Positions 35,444 through 44,503 of a stretch of 64,000 nt of DNA are shown piece after piece. The notes beneath the pieces were generated by a model. It was given only the letters and a program-made list of their open reading frames with translations. It ran no database searches and was not told the DNA's origin. This stretch comes from Bacteroidetes bacterium UBA7674 (GTDB lineage: Bacteria > Bacteroidota > Bacteroidia > Chitinophagales > Chitinophagaceae), in contig DLHG01000004.1 of NCBI GenBank assembly GCA_002483105.1, forward strand, positions 80,581-144,580. The letters run 5' to 3'. Each line of letters starts with the position of its first letter. The first letter of the stretch is position 1. Both the position numbers and the translations under genes were made by a program.

Positions 35444-36718
35444 ATGAGTACTACTATAATATGTCCTAATTGCGCCCACCAGTTTGAGCCTACAGATGCC
35501 ATTGCCCAATCCATAGAGAAGGATCTCCGTTCTAAAATGGAGGCAGAATGGCGTAAACGCATGGACGGGCTCAATGCTGAAAAGCAACAACTGGAGCAGC
35601 AGCAAAAGGCTTTAGAACAACGTGCGGAGCAACAGGAAGAAGAGCTGAAGCGCAGGCTGGACAGCGAAAAGAAGATAATAGAAGAGACCCTCTCCCAACA
35701 ACTGAAGAAGAATATAGCCGAAGAATATGATGGCCAGCTGAAACGCTTTCAGCAGTTACTGGGAGAAAAGGACGAGAAAATAAAGAAGGGGCAACAAATA
35801 GAACTGGAGGCCCTGCAACTAAAGGAGAAACTTCTGTTACAGGAACAGGAAATGGAACTGCAACTGAAGCGGTCGCTACTGGAAGAGCGGGAGAGGCTGC
35901 AACAAACCATGAAGAAGGAAGAGGAAGAAAGGGCGAAAGTCCGTGACCTGGAGCACCTGATGAAAATAAAAGAACTGGAAAAGCAACTGGAAGATCAGAA
36001 GATGCTGGCAGATGAAATGAAGCGGAAGGCTGAACAAGGCTCCATGCAGCTGCAAGGTGAGGTGCAGGAACTGATGCTGGAAGATATGCTGCGCCACGCT
36101 TTCCCTTTTGACGTAGTAAGTGAAGTAGGCAAAGGAATCCGTGGTGCGGATAGTATACTCACGGTTCGCAACAGCTTCGGACAGGAATGCGGCAACATCA
36201 TCTTTGAAAGCAAGCGCACTAAAGACTTCAGCAACGAATGGATAGAAAAGACTAAGGCCGATATGCGCAGCCTAAGCGCTGATATGGCGGTAATAGTCAC
36301 CCAGGCTATGCCGAAAGGTATGGACACCTTCGGCGAAAAAGACGGCGTATGGATATGCACCTTCAGTGAAGCAAAAGCATTAACAGCGGTACTCCGCGAT
36401 ATGGTCATCAAAGTATTCAATGCCCTGAAGAGCAATGAGAACAAGGGCGACAAGATGCACCTCCTATACGACTACCTCACCGGCAAAGAATTTTCAGAAC
36501 AATGGAAAGCCATGCGCGAAGGATTCGTTTCCATGCGTATGTCCATCATCAAAGAACGCGAGCAAATGGAGAAACTCTGGAAGGTCCGCGAAAAGCAACT
36601 CGACAAGGTACTTCTCAGCGCTACACATATCAAGGGCTCCATTGAAGGCATCTCCGGCACTGATGTTGATCTGAATTTGATAGAAGATAGTGGTGAGAAT
36701 GGATATTTGATAGAATAG
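35444..36718 (+). CDS. DUF2130-domain coiled-coil protein
   Basis: 424 residues. It begins with a half zinc-ribbon (ICPNC) and then runs as a long Glu/Gln/Lys-rich coiled coil (about 20-200). The C-terminal part (about 215-370) matches the DUF2130 pattern, including FESKRTKDFSNEWIEK, DMAVIVTQAMPKGMDTFGEKDGVWIC and MHLLYDYLTG, quoted as separate blocks. The central region resembles a nuclease-like fold with an ESK motif, but I cannot confirm activity. No signal peptide. Divergent from the PorE-like gene; a REP-like element and a terminator follow. Confidence 0.85.
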   Translation: MSTTIICPNCAHQFEPTDAIAQSIEKDLRSKMEAEWRKRMDGLNAEKQQLEQQQKALEQRAEQQEEELKRRLDSEKKIIEETLSQQLKKNIAEEYDGQLKRFQQLLGEKDEKIKKGQQIELEALQLKEKLLLQEQEMELQLKRSLLEERERLQQTMKKEEEERAKVRDLEHLMKIKELEKQLEDQKMLADEMKRKAEQGSMQLQGEVQELMLEDMLRHAFPFDVVSEVGKGIRGADSILTVRNSFGQECGNIIFESKRTKDFSNEWIEKTKADMRSLSADMAVIVTQAMPKGMDTFGEKDGVWICTFSEAKALTAVLRDMVIKVFNALKSNENKGDKMHLLYDYLTGKEFSEQWKAMREGFVSMRMSIIKEREQMEKLWKVREKQLDKVLLSATHIKGSIEGISGTDVDLNLIEDSGENGYLIE

Positions 36719-36734
36719 CAAAACACTCACTCCC

Positions 36735-36815
36735 GTCATTGCGAGGAACGATGCAATCTCGTTATAACACGAGAACCTTGCATTGTTACGAGATTGCTTC
36801 GTTCCTCGCAATGAC
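36735..36815. repeat. REP-like inverted repeat (CATTGCGAGGAACGA family)
   Basis: Two 28-base arms, 36735-36762 and 36788-36815, are inverted copies with one mismatch around a 25-base loop. Each carries GTCATTGCGAGGAACGA followed by GCAATCTCGT. This motif recurs in intergenic DNA of many bacteria as a REP/MITE-like element; a partial copy is at 40729-40741. Confidence 0.8.
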
Positions 36816-36826
36816 GCGAAAAATAT

Positions 36827-36864
36827 AAAAGGAAGAGCCGCTCAAATGAGCGGCTCTTCCTTTT
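36827..36864. terminator. Bidirectional terminator between DUF2130 gene and gcvP
   Basis: Perfect 18-base arms (AAAAGGAAGAGCCGCTCA) with a two-base loop; A-rich before and T-rich after, so it works on both strands. Confidence 0.85.
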
Positions 36865-36907
36865 ATACCTTATCGACCATTCAACTGGTCAACTAATCAA
36901 CTTAAAA

Positions 36908-39778
36908 CTACGCCTCCGCTTCCATATACGCCTCTGTAGGCTCACAAGTACATATCAGGTTACGGTCACCAACAGTGTTGTTCACACGGGCAACTGATGG
37001 CCAGAATTTGTTGTTGCGCACATAGTCCAGCGGGAATGCTGCTTGCTGGCGGGTATAGCTGCGTGTCCACTCATCAGCAGTGATCACACCTTGTGTATGC
37101 GGTGCATGTTTCAGCGGGTTATCAGCCTTGTCTATTTTACCTTCTTCTATAGCACGTATCTCTTCACGAATGCTCAACAGCGCATCGCAGAAACGATCCA
37201 GTTCCGCTTTGTCTTCGCTCTCTGTCGGTTCTATCATGATAGTACCTGCAACAGGGAAGCTCATAGTAGGTGCATGGAAACCATAGTCTATCAAACGCTT
37301 GGCCACATCTTCCGCTTCTATCTCTGCTGTCTTTTTGAACGGACGCAGGTCAACGATGAATTCGTGAGCGCAAGTACCACCGCTACCTGTGTACAGTATC
37401 TCATACTTGTCTTTCAGGCGGGCACGCATGTAGTTGGCATTCAGTATCGCATACTCAGTTGATTTGCGGACACCTGTAGTACCCAGCATACGGATGTAAG
37501 CATATGATATCAGCAGGATACTTGCAGAGCCAAAAGGAGCAGCAGATACAGCACCCGCATTACTACCATCAGTATCTTCTACGTGGCCCGGCAGGAAGGG
37601 TGCTAAGTGTGATTTCACACATATTGGCCCCATGCCGGGACCGCCGCCGCCATGTGGTATAGCGAACGTCTTGTGGAGGTTCAGGTGACAAACGTCAGCG
37701 CCTATCAGGCCCGGTGCAGTTAAGCCCACCTGCGCGTTCATGTTCGCACCATCCATATATACTTGTCCACCATTCTCATGAATGATAGAAGTAATGTCTT
37801 TTATTGATTCTTCATACACACCATAGGTAGAAGGATACGTGATCATGATACCCGCAAGGTTAGCCGCGTGTTGCGCTGCTTTTGCTTTCAGGTCTTCTAC
37901 ATCTACATAACCGTTTTCCAGTGCCTTTACTACTACTACTTTGTAACCACACATCACTGCAGAAGCAGGGTTAGTACCGTGCGCGGATATCGGTATCAAC
38001 ATCACGTTACGGTGTCCTTCGCCACGGCTTTCATGGTAGTTGCGGATTGCTAACAGGCCGGCATACTCACCTTGCGCACCCGAGTTAGGTTGCAGGCTGC
38101 AAGCGTCGAACGCAGTGATCTCGCAAAGGTATTCAGCTAACTCTTTAACTATTTGCAGATAACCCGCTGCCTGGCTCTTCGGCGCGAACGGGTGCATCTT
38201 GCTCCAGTGGCTCCAGCTCAGCGGCATCATTTCAGATGCGGCATTCAGCTTCATCGTGCAGGAACCCAGTGAGATCATGCTGGTATTCAAGCTCAGATCT
38301 TTGTTCTCCAGCATTTTTATGTAGCGCATCATCTGCGTTTCGCTGTGGTGTTTATTGAACACCTCGTGCAGCATAAAATCAGATGTACGGGTAAGTGCAG
38401 TTGGTATATGAGTCAGCGCAGTATCTTCATTAATGCTGAAAGAGGCATCGCCTGTCAGCACTTCCAGTATCTCGGAAACATCACCTGTAGTGGTTGTTTC
38501 ATCCAAAGCGATACCTACCAGGCCATTACCATAGTAACGGAAGTTGATACCATGACTCTCAGCACGTTGACGGATAGTGGTCTCGTCTTGTACGCTTACA
38601 ACTACTGTATCAAAGTAGTGCCTGCTATGTACACTCAATCCTGCATGTGTTAAAGCATCACCTAAAGACTGTGCCAGAGTAGCTACACGCTTAGCAATGT
38701 TCTTCAAGCCTGTTGGGCCATGGAACACAGCATACATCGCAGCCATGTTGGCCAGCAATGCCTGTGCAGTACAGATATTAGAAGTCGCTTTTTCACGTTT
38801 GATGTGTTGCTCACGTGTTTGCAACGCCATACGCAGTGCGCGGTGGCCTTGTGCATCTACAGAGATACCAATGATACGGCCGGGTATCTGGCGTTTGAAA
38901 TCATCCTTACAAGTGAAGAATGCAGCGTGCGGTCCACCATAACCCAATGGCACACCAAAACGTTGTGCAGAACCAAATGCCACGTCAGCACCCAGCTCAC
39001 CCGGAGGTGTTAATAAAGTAAGTGCCAACAGGTCTGTAGCCATAGCTACCAATGCCCCTGCCGCATGTACTTTATCTATAAAACTGCGGTAGTCTTCCAC
39101 ACTACCTTTATCATTAGGGTATTGCAGTATAGCGCCGCAGTAAGTATTGTCTATTTCCGCAGTAGCGAAGTCGCCGTACACAACCTGCGCGCCTATCGGC
39201 ACCGCACGTGTTACCACCACATCTTTGGTTTGTGGGAATACATTGTTATCAATGAAGAATTTAGGTCTGTCAGGATTGTTAGAATCCTTGTTCACCATGT
39301 GGTAGAACATCGCCATTGCTTCAGCAGCAGCGGTTGCTTCATCCAGCAGGGAAGCGTTCGCCAGTGGCAGACCTGTAAGGTCGGTCACCATTGTCTGGAA
39401 GTTCAGCAGGCTTTCCAGGCGGCCCTGGCTTATTTCAGCCTGGTAAGGAGTGTACTGTGTGTACCATCCCGGGTTTTCAAACACGTTGCGCAAAATAACG
39501 CTCGGAGTATGTGTATCGTAGTATCCCTGGCCTATATAGGTGCGGAATACTTCGTTTTTCATCGATATTTCCTTTATCAGCTTCAGGTAATCTGCCTCGC
39601 TCAGCGACTCAGGAATATTCAGTTTATGATCCATGCGGATAGCTGAAGGCACTGTACGCCCTACCAGCTCGTCCATATCTGCCACCCCTATAGTGCGCAG
39701 CATTTCTGTGGTTTCCTGTTCGTTAGGGCCTATGTGGCGTCCTGTAAACTCACGGTTCTGAAGCGAAAACAAATTCAT
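36908..39778 (-). CDS. gcvP: Glycine dehydrogenase (decarboxylating), P-protein
   Basis: PLP enzyme of the glycine cleavage system that decarboxylates glycine and passes the aminomethyl group to the H-protein lipoyl arm. The 956-residue single chain has both halves of P-protein (full-length type, not split GcvPA/GcvPB). N-terminal RHIGPNEQE; C-terminal half with the PLP lysine in NLHKTFAIPHGGGGPG and the SAHGTNPASA segment. The rest of the system (gcvT, gcvH, lpd) is not in this window. It has a clear promoter (39845-39816) and a shared terminator. Confidence 0.97.
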   Translation of the reverse strand: MNLFSLQNREFTGRHIGPNEQETTEMLRTIGVADMDELVGRTVPSAIRMDHKLNIPESLSEADYLKLIKEISMKNEVFRTYIGQGYYDTHTPSVILRNVFENPGWYTQYTPYQAEISQGRLESLLNFQTMVTDLTGLPLANASLLDEATAAAEAMAMFYHMVNKDSNNPDRPKFFIDNNVFPQTKDVVVTRAVPIGAQVVYGDFATAEIDNTYCGAILQYPNDKGSVEDYRSFIDKVHAAGALVAMATDLLALTLLTPPGELGADVAFGSAQRFGVPLGYGGPHAAFFTCKDDFKRQIPGRIIGISVDAQGHRALRMALQTREQHIKREKATSNICTAQALLANMAAMYAVFHGPTGLKNIAKRVATLAQSLGDALTHAGLSVHSRHYFDTVVVSVQDETTIRQRAESHGINFRYYGNGLVGIALDETTTTGDVSEILEVLTGDASFSINEDTALTHIPTALTRTSDFMLHEVFNKHHSETQMMRYIKMLENKDLSLNTSMISLGSCTMKLNAASEMMPLSWSHWSKMHPFAPKSQAAGYLQIVKELAEYLCEITAFDACSLQPNSGAQGEYAGLLAIRNYHESRGEGHRNVMLIPISAHGTNPASAVMCGYKVVVVKALENGYVDVEDLKAKAAQHAANLAGIMITYPSTYGVYEESIKDITSIIHENGGQVYMDGANMNAQVGLTAPGLIGADVCHLNLHKTFAIPHGGGGPGMGPICVKSHLAPFLPGHVEDTDGSNAGAVSAAPFGSASILLISYAYIRMLGTTGVRKSTEYAILNANYMRARLKDKYEILYTGSGGTCAHEFIVDLRPFKKTAEIEAEDVAKRLIDYGFHAPTMSFPVAGTIMIEPTESEDKAELDRFCDALLSIREEIRAIEEGKIDKADNPLKHAPHTQGVITADEWTRSYTRQQAAFPLDYVRNNKFWPSVARVNNTVGDRNLICTCEPTEAYMEAEA

Positions 39779-39815
39779 ATTGCTGTATGTAAAAAGTAAA
39801 TGGTAAAAAGATGGG

Positions 39816-39845
39816 CAAAGTTACTTGGATATAAGGGATTTGCAA
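39816..39845 (-). promoter_or_regulatory. gcvP promoter
   Basis: Minus strand: TTG (39845-39843), 19-base spacer, TAACTTTG (39823-39816). Start of transcription about 39811, giving a leader of about 33 bases, too short for a glycine riboswitch. Confidence 0.7.
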
Positions 39846-39924
39846 AAAGTGACAAAGAATGTTAAAAATGTGAATATCTGTGGATAAGAGCGGATTAGCA
39901 GGGCTTAAGCTGGCAGAATTATCC

Positions 39925-39932
39925 TAATTTTG
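39925..39932 (+). promoter_or_regulatory. -7 promoter box of lysine-rich secreted protein
   Basis: TAATTTTG matches TAnnTTTG, 22 bases before the ATG at 39955. No good TTG upstream. Confidence 0.5.
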
Positions 39933-39954
39933 GCCATCACCCCATTTACGGCTT

Positions 39955-40668
39955 ATGAAATATATTTTGACGCTTGCGTTATCCCTTTGTATTGCTTTTT
40001 CAGCACTGGCTGACAGTAAGATAAAGATCGGCTCCCTGCCACTGAAAGGTGGCGAGGTAATGCTGGTGGAAGAATACCTCAGCAAGGCAAGGCTTGGCCA
40101 GAAAGTAATGATCGTTTCCGATTATGCCGATGTTTTTGCTTTCAACAGCGGTGTGGTCACCAAAGTATTGGAGATAGACGATGAATACTCCGTTTTTGTA
40201 AAGTCGGGCAACCAGTATTTTGTTTATAACGATCTGAAAGAAGTAGGTATATCAGAAGGTGAGCGTGTGCAGAAAGGCGATTTCCTGGGAGAGTTGAGAT
40301 ACAATTCCCGTTACGACGAGCACCAACTGGAAATGCAAATCTGGAAGGACAATGGCCGTAACACCCACAGGCTCTGCAACGACGAAGTGGTATGTGTACT
40401 GAGAGGTGTGAAATATACTCCACCTGCAAAGAAGGTAGTAGCCAAACGCTCCTCTAAGAAAAAGCCGATCGTGAAAAACTCCCGCAGGTCATCTAAAAGC
40501 AAAACTTACGCTTCAAGGAAAAGCAGCGCCAAAAAGAAAGTAGTTGCTAAGAAGACCTCATCTAAAAGCAGGAAAGCAACGGCAGCTAAGAAGTCTTCAC
40601 CTAAGAAAGTAGTTGCTAAGAAAAAATCACCGGTGAAGAAGGCTGCGGCTAAGAAGAGGAGAAAGTAA
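39955..40668 (+). CDS. Secreted degenerate M23-like protein with histone-H1-like tail
   Basis: 237 residues. Signal peptide 1-19 (ending SALA). Residues about 50-135 follow the pattern of an M23/LytM peptidase fold (FAFNSGVVTKVLEI, YFVYNDL, VQKGDFLGELRY, HQLEMQIWKDNG), but the zinc ligands of YAHL and HLHFEI are replaced (YNDL, QLEMQI), so it should be inactive. The last 80 residues (158-237) are Lys/Ser/Ala-rich, with three KKVVAK-type repeats, like a eukaryotic histone H1 tail. The tail could bind DNA, lipopolysaccharide or wall polymers. An exported protein with this tail is unusual. The domain call is my own pattern reading. Confidence 0.75.
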   Translation: MKYILTLALSLCIAFSALADSKIKIGSLPLKGGEVMLVEEYLSKARLGQKVMIVSDYADVFAFNSGVVTKVLEIDDEYSVFVKSGNQYFVYNDLKEVGISEGERVQKGDFLGELRYNSRYDEHQLEMQIWKDNGRNTHRLCNDEVVCVLRGVKYTPPAKKVVAKRSSKKKPIVKNSRRSSKSKTYASRKSSAKKKVVAKKTSSKSRKATAAKKSSPKKVVAKKKSPVKKAAAKKRRK

Positions 40669-40694
40669 GATTAGATACCCAATGATATTTTAAG

Positions 40695-40718
40695 AGGCTG
40701 CCTTGTGTAGCCTTTTTT
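40695..40718 (+). terminator. Weak terminator after lysine-rich protein
   Basis: AGGCT, nine-base loop, AGCCT, then TTTTT. Short stem. Confidence 0.5.
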
Positions 40719-40728
40719 ATTTAATCGC

Positions 40729-40741
40729 GTCATTGCGAGGA
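40729..40741 (+). repeat. Partial copy of CATTGCGAGGA element
   Basis: GTCATTGCGAGGA matches the arm of the element at 36735 and then diverges, so it is a fragment. Confidence 0.5.
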
Positions 40742-40824
40742 GGGAGTTTTAGCATCCATACAATAAATATGGATAAAATGAGTTAAATTGAATACATAAT
40801 AACTATACTCCAAAACCTTCCCTT

Positions 40825-42552
40825 ATGAACAAGAACCGCTTACCCGGGCTCCTGGCCCTGCTCACTTTTTGTTTTTCTCTTTTCACATCCAGAACCATTG
40901 CGCAGCCTGCATTTGCATGGGCGCATATAGTACCGCAAGGTAACTGGCCGGATATAGCCCGTGGCCAAAATGGGAACGTGTATATGGTCGGGAATTTTGG
41001 TGGCACCATGGATGCCGACCTCGGCATTGGTGTCACTAACATCACCGGCATCGGGAATGAAGATATCTACGTTACCAAGTATGCTCCGAACGGCTCATTG
41101 ATTTGGGCAAAAGTGATCGGTAGCTTTACTGGCACCGATATAGCCAGTCGTGTGATGGTAGACGCCGAAGACAATGTGTATGTGGCAGGTTACTTCCATT
41201 CAACTGTTGATTTTGACCCGGGACCGGGTGTACACAATGTAGTGGGTGACCCAAGCCCGGGACGAGACCATTACCTGCTGAAACTAAACAGCAACGGTGA
41301 CTTTAAATGGGTGAAGCATATAAAGCGTTCAGGTGGCGGTAACCGCGCCCTGATGGAAATAGCGACCGACAACAATAAGAACGTGTATGTATGTGGCTAT
41401 TTCTACGGGGGTGTTGACTTTGACGGAGGCGGAAATAATGATGTGCTGCTGGCAAATGGTTATGTGAATTCTTACTTGTTGAAATATGACAGCACCGGGG
41501 CCTTTGAATGGGTGAAACATTTTGACACAGATGATAGTGTGGTGGCAAGGAAGCTTTTGGTAGACGATGATAAGTTGATAGTAAGCGGATACTTCCATGG
41601 TACTGTTGACTTTGATCCTAATGCCGGCACTACTAACCTTGCGGCCGACCCTGTAGGTGCGGGCTTTCTCAGCAAGTATGACCTGGACGGTGACCTTGTC
41701 TGGGCTAAAAAACTGTGCAACCAGCTACCTGAGAATGATCCGATGGATATACAGATAGATAACTGGGGCAACATTTATACAGCAGGCAGCTTCCGGGTGG
41801 CATCGGATTTTGATCCGGGACCGGGAACAACAACGCTTACTACCACAGATGTAGATGCGTACCTGGAAAAATTCAACACGAACGGTGAGATGGTATGGGT
41901 GAAACAGATGAGTGGCAGCAATGTGGAAGTATTGGGTCTCTCCCGGCAGACATATGCTAACGGTGACCTTTTATTATACGGAACGTACAGCGGCGGCTCT
42001 GACATAGACCTGGGTGTGGGGACCACCACCATACCGGCAATGGCAGGTATGGACATCGTCCTTTCTAAAATAGACACGGCTGGCAATATGCAGTGGTACC
42101 AGATACTGGGCGGCGAGGGTTATGAACATGTAAGCAGAGTGGCGCTGGCACAGAATGGCAGCATATATGCCGTAGGTTATTTCCAGGATACGATGGATTT
42201 CGACCCGGGTGCAGGCATAGCTATGCTGGAGGGCAACCCTATAGGGCCAAGCTCTGCAAGTAACTATCTATTCAGGCTGGGTGATACATTACAAACGGCA
42301 AGTGTAAAGGATATCAGTTTTGCTAACATCAGCGTATACCCTAATCCTGCCGCATCGGGAACATTCTCTGTCAGTTCATCAAAGAAGATAACCGAACTGC
42401 GTGTTACAGATATAACAGGTAAGGTAGTATATACCCAAACGCCTAATGACGATAAAGCGAGGGTGAAGATATCTGCTGCGCCGGGCATATATAACCTGTA
42501 TGTAGTGTGCGGCGATGAGGTAACAGTGAAGAAGATAAGCTTGCAGGAATGA
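40825..42552 (+). CDS. Secreted repeat (SBBP-like propeller) protein with T9SS sorting domain
   Basis: 575 residues. Signal peptide 1-26 (SRTIAQ). Seven or so repeats of about 60 residues follow, each with an aromatic AGYFH/GYFQ segment and a VDFDPGPGT-type loop (DFDPGPGVHN, DFDPNAGTTN, DFDPGPGTTT, DIDLGVGTTT, DFDPGAGIAM), as in SBBP/beta-propeller proteins; the DxDxG-like loops may bind calcium. The C-terminus is a T9SS type A domain (ISVYPNPAASGTFSVSS, DITGKVVYTQ, GIYNLYVV). Exported surface protein; no enzymatic motif. Followed by a strong terminator. Confidence 0.87.
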   Translation: MNKNRLPGLLALLTFCFSLFTSRTIAQPAFAWAHIVPQGNWPDIARGQNGNVYMVGNFGGTMDADLGIGVTNITGIGNEDIYVTKYAPNGSLIWAKVIGSFTGTDIASRVMVDAEDNVYVAGYFHSTVDFDPGPGVHNVVGDPSPGRDHYLLKLNSNGDFKWVKHIKRSGGGNRALMEIATDNNKNVYVCGYFYGGVDFDGGGNNDVLLANGYVNSYLLKYDSTGAFEWVKHFDTDDSVVARKLLVDDDKLIVSGYFHGTVDFDPNAGTTNLAADPVGAGFLSKYDLDGDLVWAKKLCNQLPENDPMDIQIDNWGNIYTAGSFRVASDFDPGPGTTTLTTTDVDAYLEKFNTNGEMVWVKQMSGSNVEVLGLSRQTYANGDLLLYGTYSGGSDIDLGVGTTTIPAMAGMDIVLSKIDTAGNMQWYQILGGEGYEHVSRVALAQNGSIYAVGYFQDTMDFDPGAGIAMLEGNPIGPSSASNYLFRLGDTLQTASVKDISFANISVYPNPAASGTFSVSSSKKITELRVTDITGKVVYTQTPNDDKARVKISAAPGIYNLYVVCGDEVTVKKISLQE

Positions 42553-42567
42553 TGAACTTTTTTGTGT

Positions 42568-42597
42568 GAGCCTTCAGTTTGAAGGCTCTTTTTTTGC
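42568..42597 (+). terminator. Terminator after T9SS propeller cargo
   Basis: GAGCCTTC, five-base loop, GAAGGCTC, then a T-run to about 42595. Confidence 0.85.
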
Positions 42598-42722
42598 TAT
42601 GCGCTGCCTCACAGGGCATAAAAATATTTTCTGTTTGTATTCTACAGAGCTTTTGCCCCAACGGGGCAGCACATTCAGTTATTATCGACCTATTTCATTT
42701 ATATGAGGTGTTTCGGAAGTAG

Positions 42723-44123
42723 CTACACCACCCACCAGTCATACCCCAAATGCAAACTTTGCTTCGCGCGGGTAACGGCGGTGTACCACCAGCGGCACAT
42801 ATCGTTGACGGTCATGCCATACATGCTTTTGTTGAGGAAGAGGAAGACATTGTCCCACTCACCGCCCTGTGATTTGTGGCAGGTAACCGCATAGCCATAT
42901 GTAGCGCGGAGACTGTTCAGGTAGTCGTCCTTTTTCATTTGCTCCTTGTAGGCTAATGAGTTAGGCTTTATTCGTTTAGCGCGCATACGATTGCTGAAGT
43001 TGATCATCAATGTGCGTTGCTGGTCTTTATTCAGATTGGTTCCGCTGCCGTAGAGTACATCCAGCGATAGTAAGACCTCGTATTCCTTGCCGGTCAACTG
43101 GTGCTTCACTTTTACTTCTATGAAATGTAATCCCGCTTCTGAGCAAGGCTCACCTATAGAAACCACCTCTGCAAAATCCCCATTGGTGAGCGGAACCATG
43201 TAGTTGTTCTGCGTGATCATCAGCATATCGCCCACCTTCAGGGGTGCGTTGCTCTGGTTGTACAAATGTTGCCGCACCGCTTCGTTGATCTTATGGCACA
43301 TCGCATTACTTTGCGCGATGGCGATACAATCGCGTCCACCCTTTGCATCAAAATGATCGAGGTACTTTTTCAACAGGTCGTCTTCGGTTCGGTGAACGGT
43401 ACAATTGTTCTTGCCACTCGCAGGCATCTTCACCCAACGCTCAGCAGACTCACCCCCTATCATATCGCGGATATCATGCGCCAACTCCAATATATCATTC
43501 CCCGACTGTGTCCGTACAATGGTCTTCAGTTCTGCGCCTGTTACCTTACGGCCTATTCCTGTCAGGTACGCTTCATCCAGTGCAGGACTTAGCGATTGCC
43601 CAACGGGTGGTAACTGGCAGGGATCACCTACAAAGATGATCTTGTTATCCTCCACTACAGAAAGCAGGTCTTCCAAGAGATTACCACTACCGAATTCAGC
43701 ATAAGATATCTCACCATTGCTTTCCGTACTCACCATAGAGGCTTCATCTACTATGTATATTTTCTTGCTATCGTCCTTTGCCCTAAGATTGAATATCAGT
43801 TTCATCTGCCCGAAAGCATCGGTCTCTGCATCAGCAGGAATGTCTTTGTTGTCCCCATCTACTTCGTGAAACTGGTATAGCTCGCCGTGTATGGTGCGTG
43901 CTTCAAAGCCCGTCTTCCCTTTCAGCACCGTAGCGGCACGACCGGTTGTAGCCAGGAATGAAAAGGCGGTCTTCGCTTCACTCAGCCCGGTAGCGAGGTG
44001 TTGCATCAGGAAGGTTTTTCCTGTACCTGCGTAACCCCTTAGTATAAAAGTGTTATGCTCGTCCTTTTTTATGAAGTCATGGATAGCGCTGATCACCTCA
44101 GCCTGTTCATCATTCAAAGCCAT
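42723..44123 (-). CDS. RecD-like SF1B DNA helicase / AAA ATPase
   Basis: 466 residues. Walker A GYAGTGKT near residue 32, Walker B YIVDEASMVS, motif III-like FVGDPCQLPPVG, and a C-terminal UvrD-like domain with motif V/VI sequence YGYAVTCHKSQGGEWDNV and the final WYTAVTRAKQSLHLG. This is the single-chain RecD2-like group without the long N-terminal domain of RecD2. No RecB or RecC is nearby, so it acts alone in repair or replication (inference). An in-frame TTG at 44132 is less likely than ATG 44123. Confidence 0.9.
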   Translation of the reverse strand: MALNDEQAEVISAIHDFIKKDEHNTFILRGYAGTGKTFLMQHLATGLSEAKTAFSFLATTGRAATVLKGKTGFEARTIHGELYQFHEVDGDNKDIPADAETDAFGQMKLIFNLRAKDDSKKIYIVDEASMVSTESNGEISYAEFGSGNLLEDLLSVVEDNKIIFVGDPCQLPPVGQSLSPALDEAYLTGIGRKVTGAELKTIVRTQSGNDILELAHDIRDMIGGESAERWVKMPASGKNNCTVHRTEDDLLKKYLDHFDAKGGRDCIAIAQSNAMCHKINEAVRQHLYNQSNAPLKVGDMLMITQNNYMVPLTNGDFAEVVSIGEPCSEAGLHFIEVKVKHQLTGKEYEVLLSLDVLYGSGTNLNKDQQRTLMINFSNRMRAKRIKPNSLAYKEQMKKDDYLNSLRATYGYAVTCHKSQGGEWDNVFLFLNKSMYGMTVNDMCRWWYTAVTRAKQSLHLGYDWWVV

Positions 44124-44198
44124 AGTGCGCAAAATACCCTAATCAGATATAAGATGATGATTTTGGTGGATAAGTTCTTTGATGAGATGCCATTTTCT

Positions 44199-44381
44199 TC
44201 AAAAGTAAACTTGTGTCCGGTGATTTTGAGCTAAATGCAGTACCGGCAATGGTTTCAAAATTCCAAACTACCGTTTTGCTACCATTTGGGTAAATGATGT
44301 TACCGTTTTGGGTAAAGAAAAGTAAACCAAATTACCGTCAAAAGTAAACTTTGCTACCATCAAAAGTAAACCGAAGACGGT
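44199..44381. repeat. 22-bp tandem repeats, possible mobile-element end
   Basis: TCAAAAGTAAAC occurs at 44199-44210, 44316-44327 (first two bases vary), 44338-44349 and 44360-44371. The last three are exactly 22 bases apart. TACCG and GGGTAAA blocks lie between. An IS21-type terminus often has several short transposase-binding repeats after a TGT end, and TGTCCGGTGATTTTGA is seen at 44213-44228. No transposase is present, so a remnant is only a suggestion. No CRISPR spacers. Confidence 0.5.
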
Positions 44382-44426
44382 GGTGTGTGGATATGTTTTT
44401 GCGTGTGTCTCGCCACCCCGCCTAAT

Positions 44427-44503
44427 CCCGCTGAAGGGCGGGAAAGGGCACCCCTCCCCGTCCGAACGGATAGTTCATCCGGGCGGGCCTGCCAGGAGGG
44501 GAG
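44427..44503. repeat. GC-rich REP-like structured element
   Basis: CCCGC/GCGGG hairpin (44427-44442), then CCCCTCC (44451-44457) paired with GGAGGGG (44495-44501) enclosing CGGAT/ATCCG. Similar CCCCTCC...AAAGGG fragments are at 53725-53745 and 60069-60092. Non-coding. Confidence 0.55.

Noticed and set aside
36494..36811. 105-codon minus-strand frame reading out of the REP-like element
   Set aside because: Created by the repeat and by the antisense of the DUF2130 gene.
44316..44381. CRISPR array
   Set aside because: Repeats are 22-base tandem units without unique spacers, and no cas genes are in the window.
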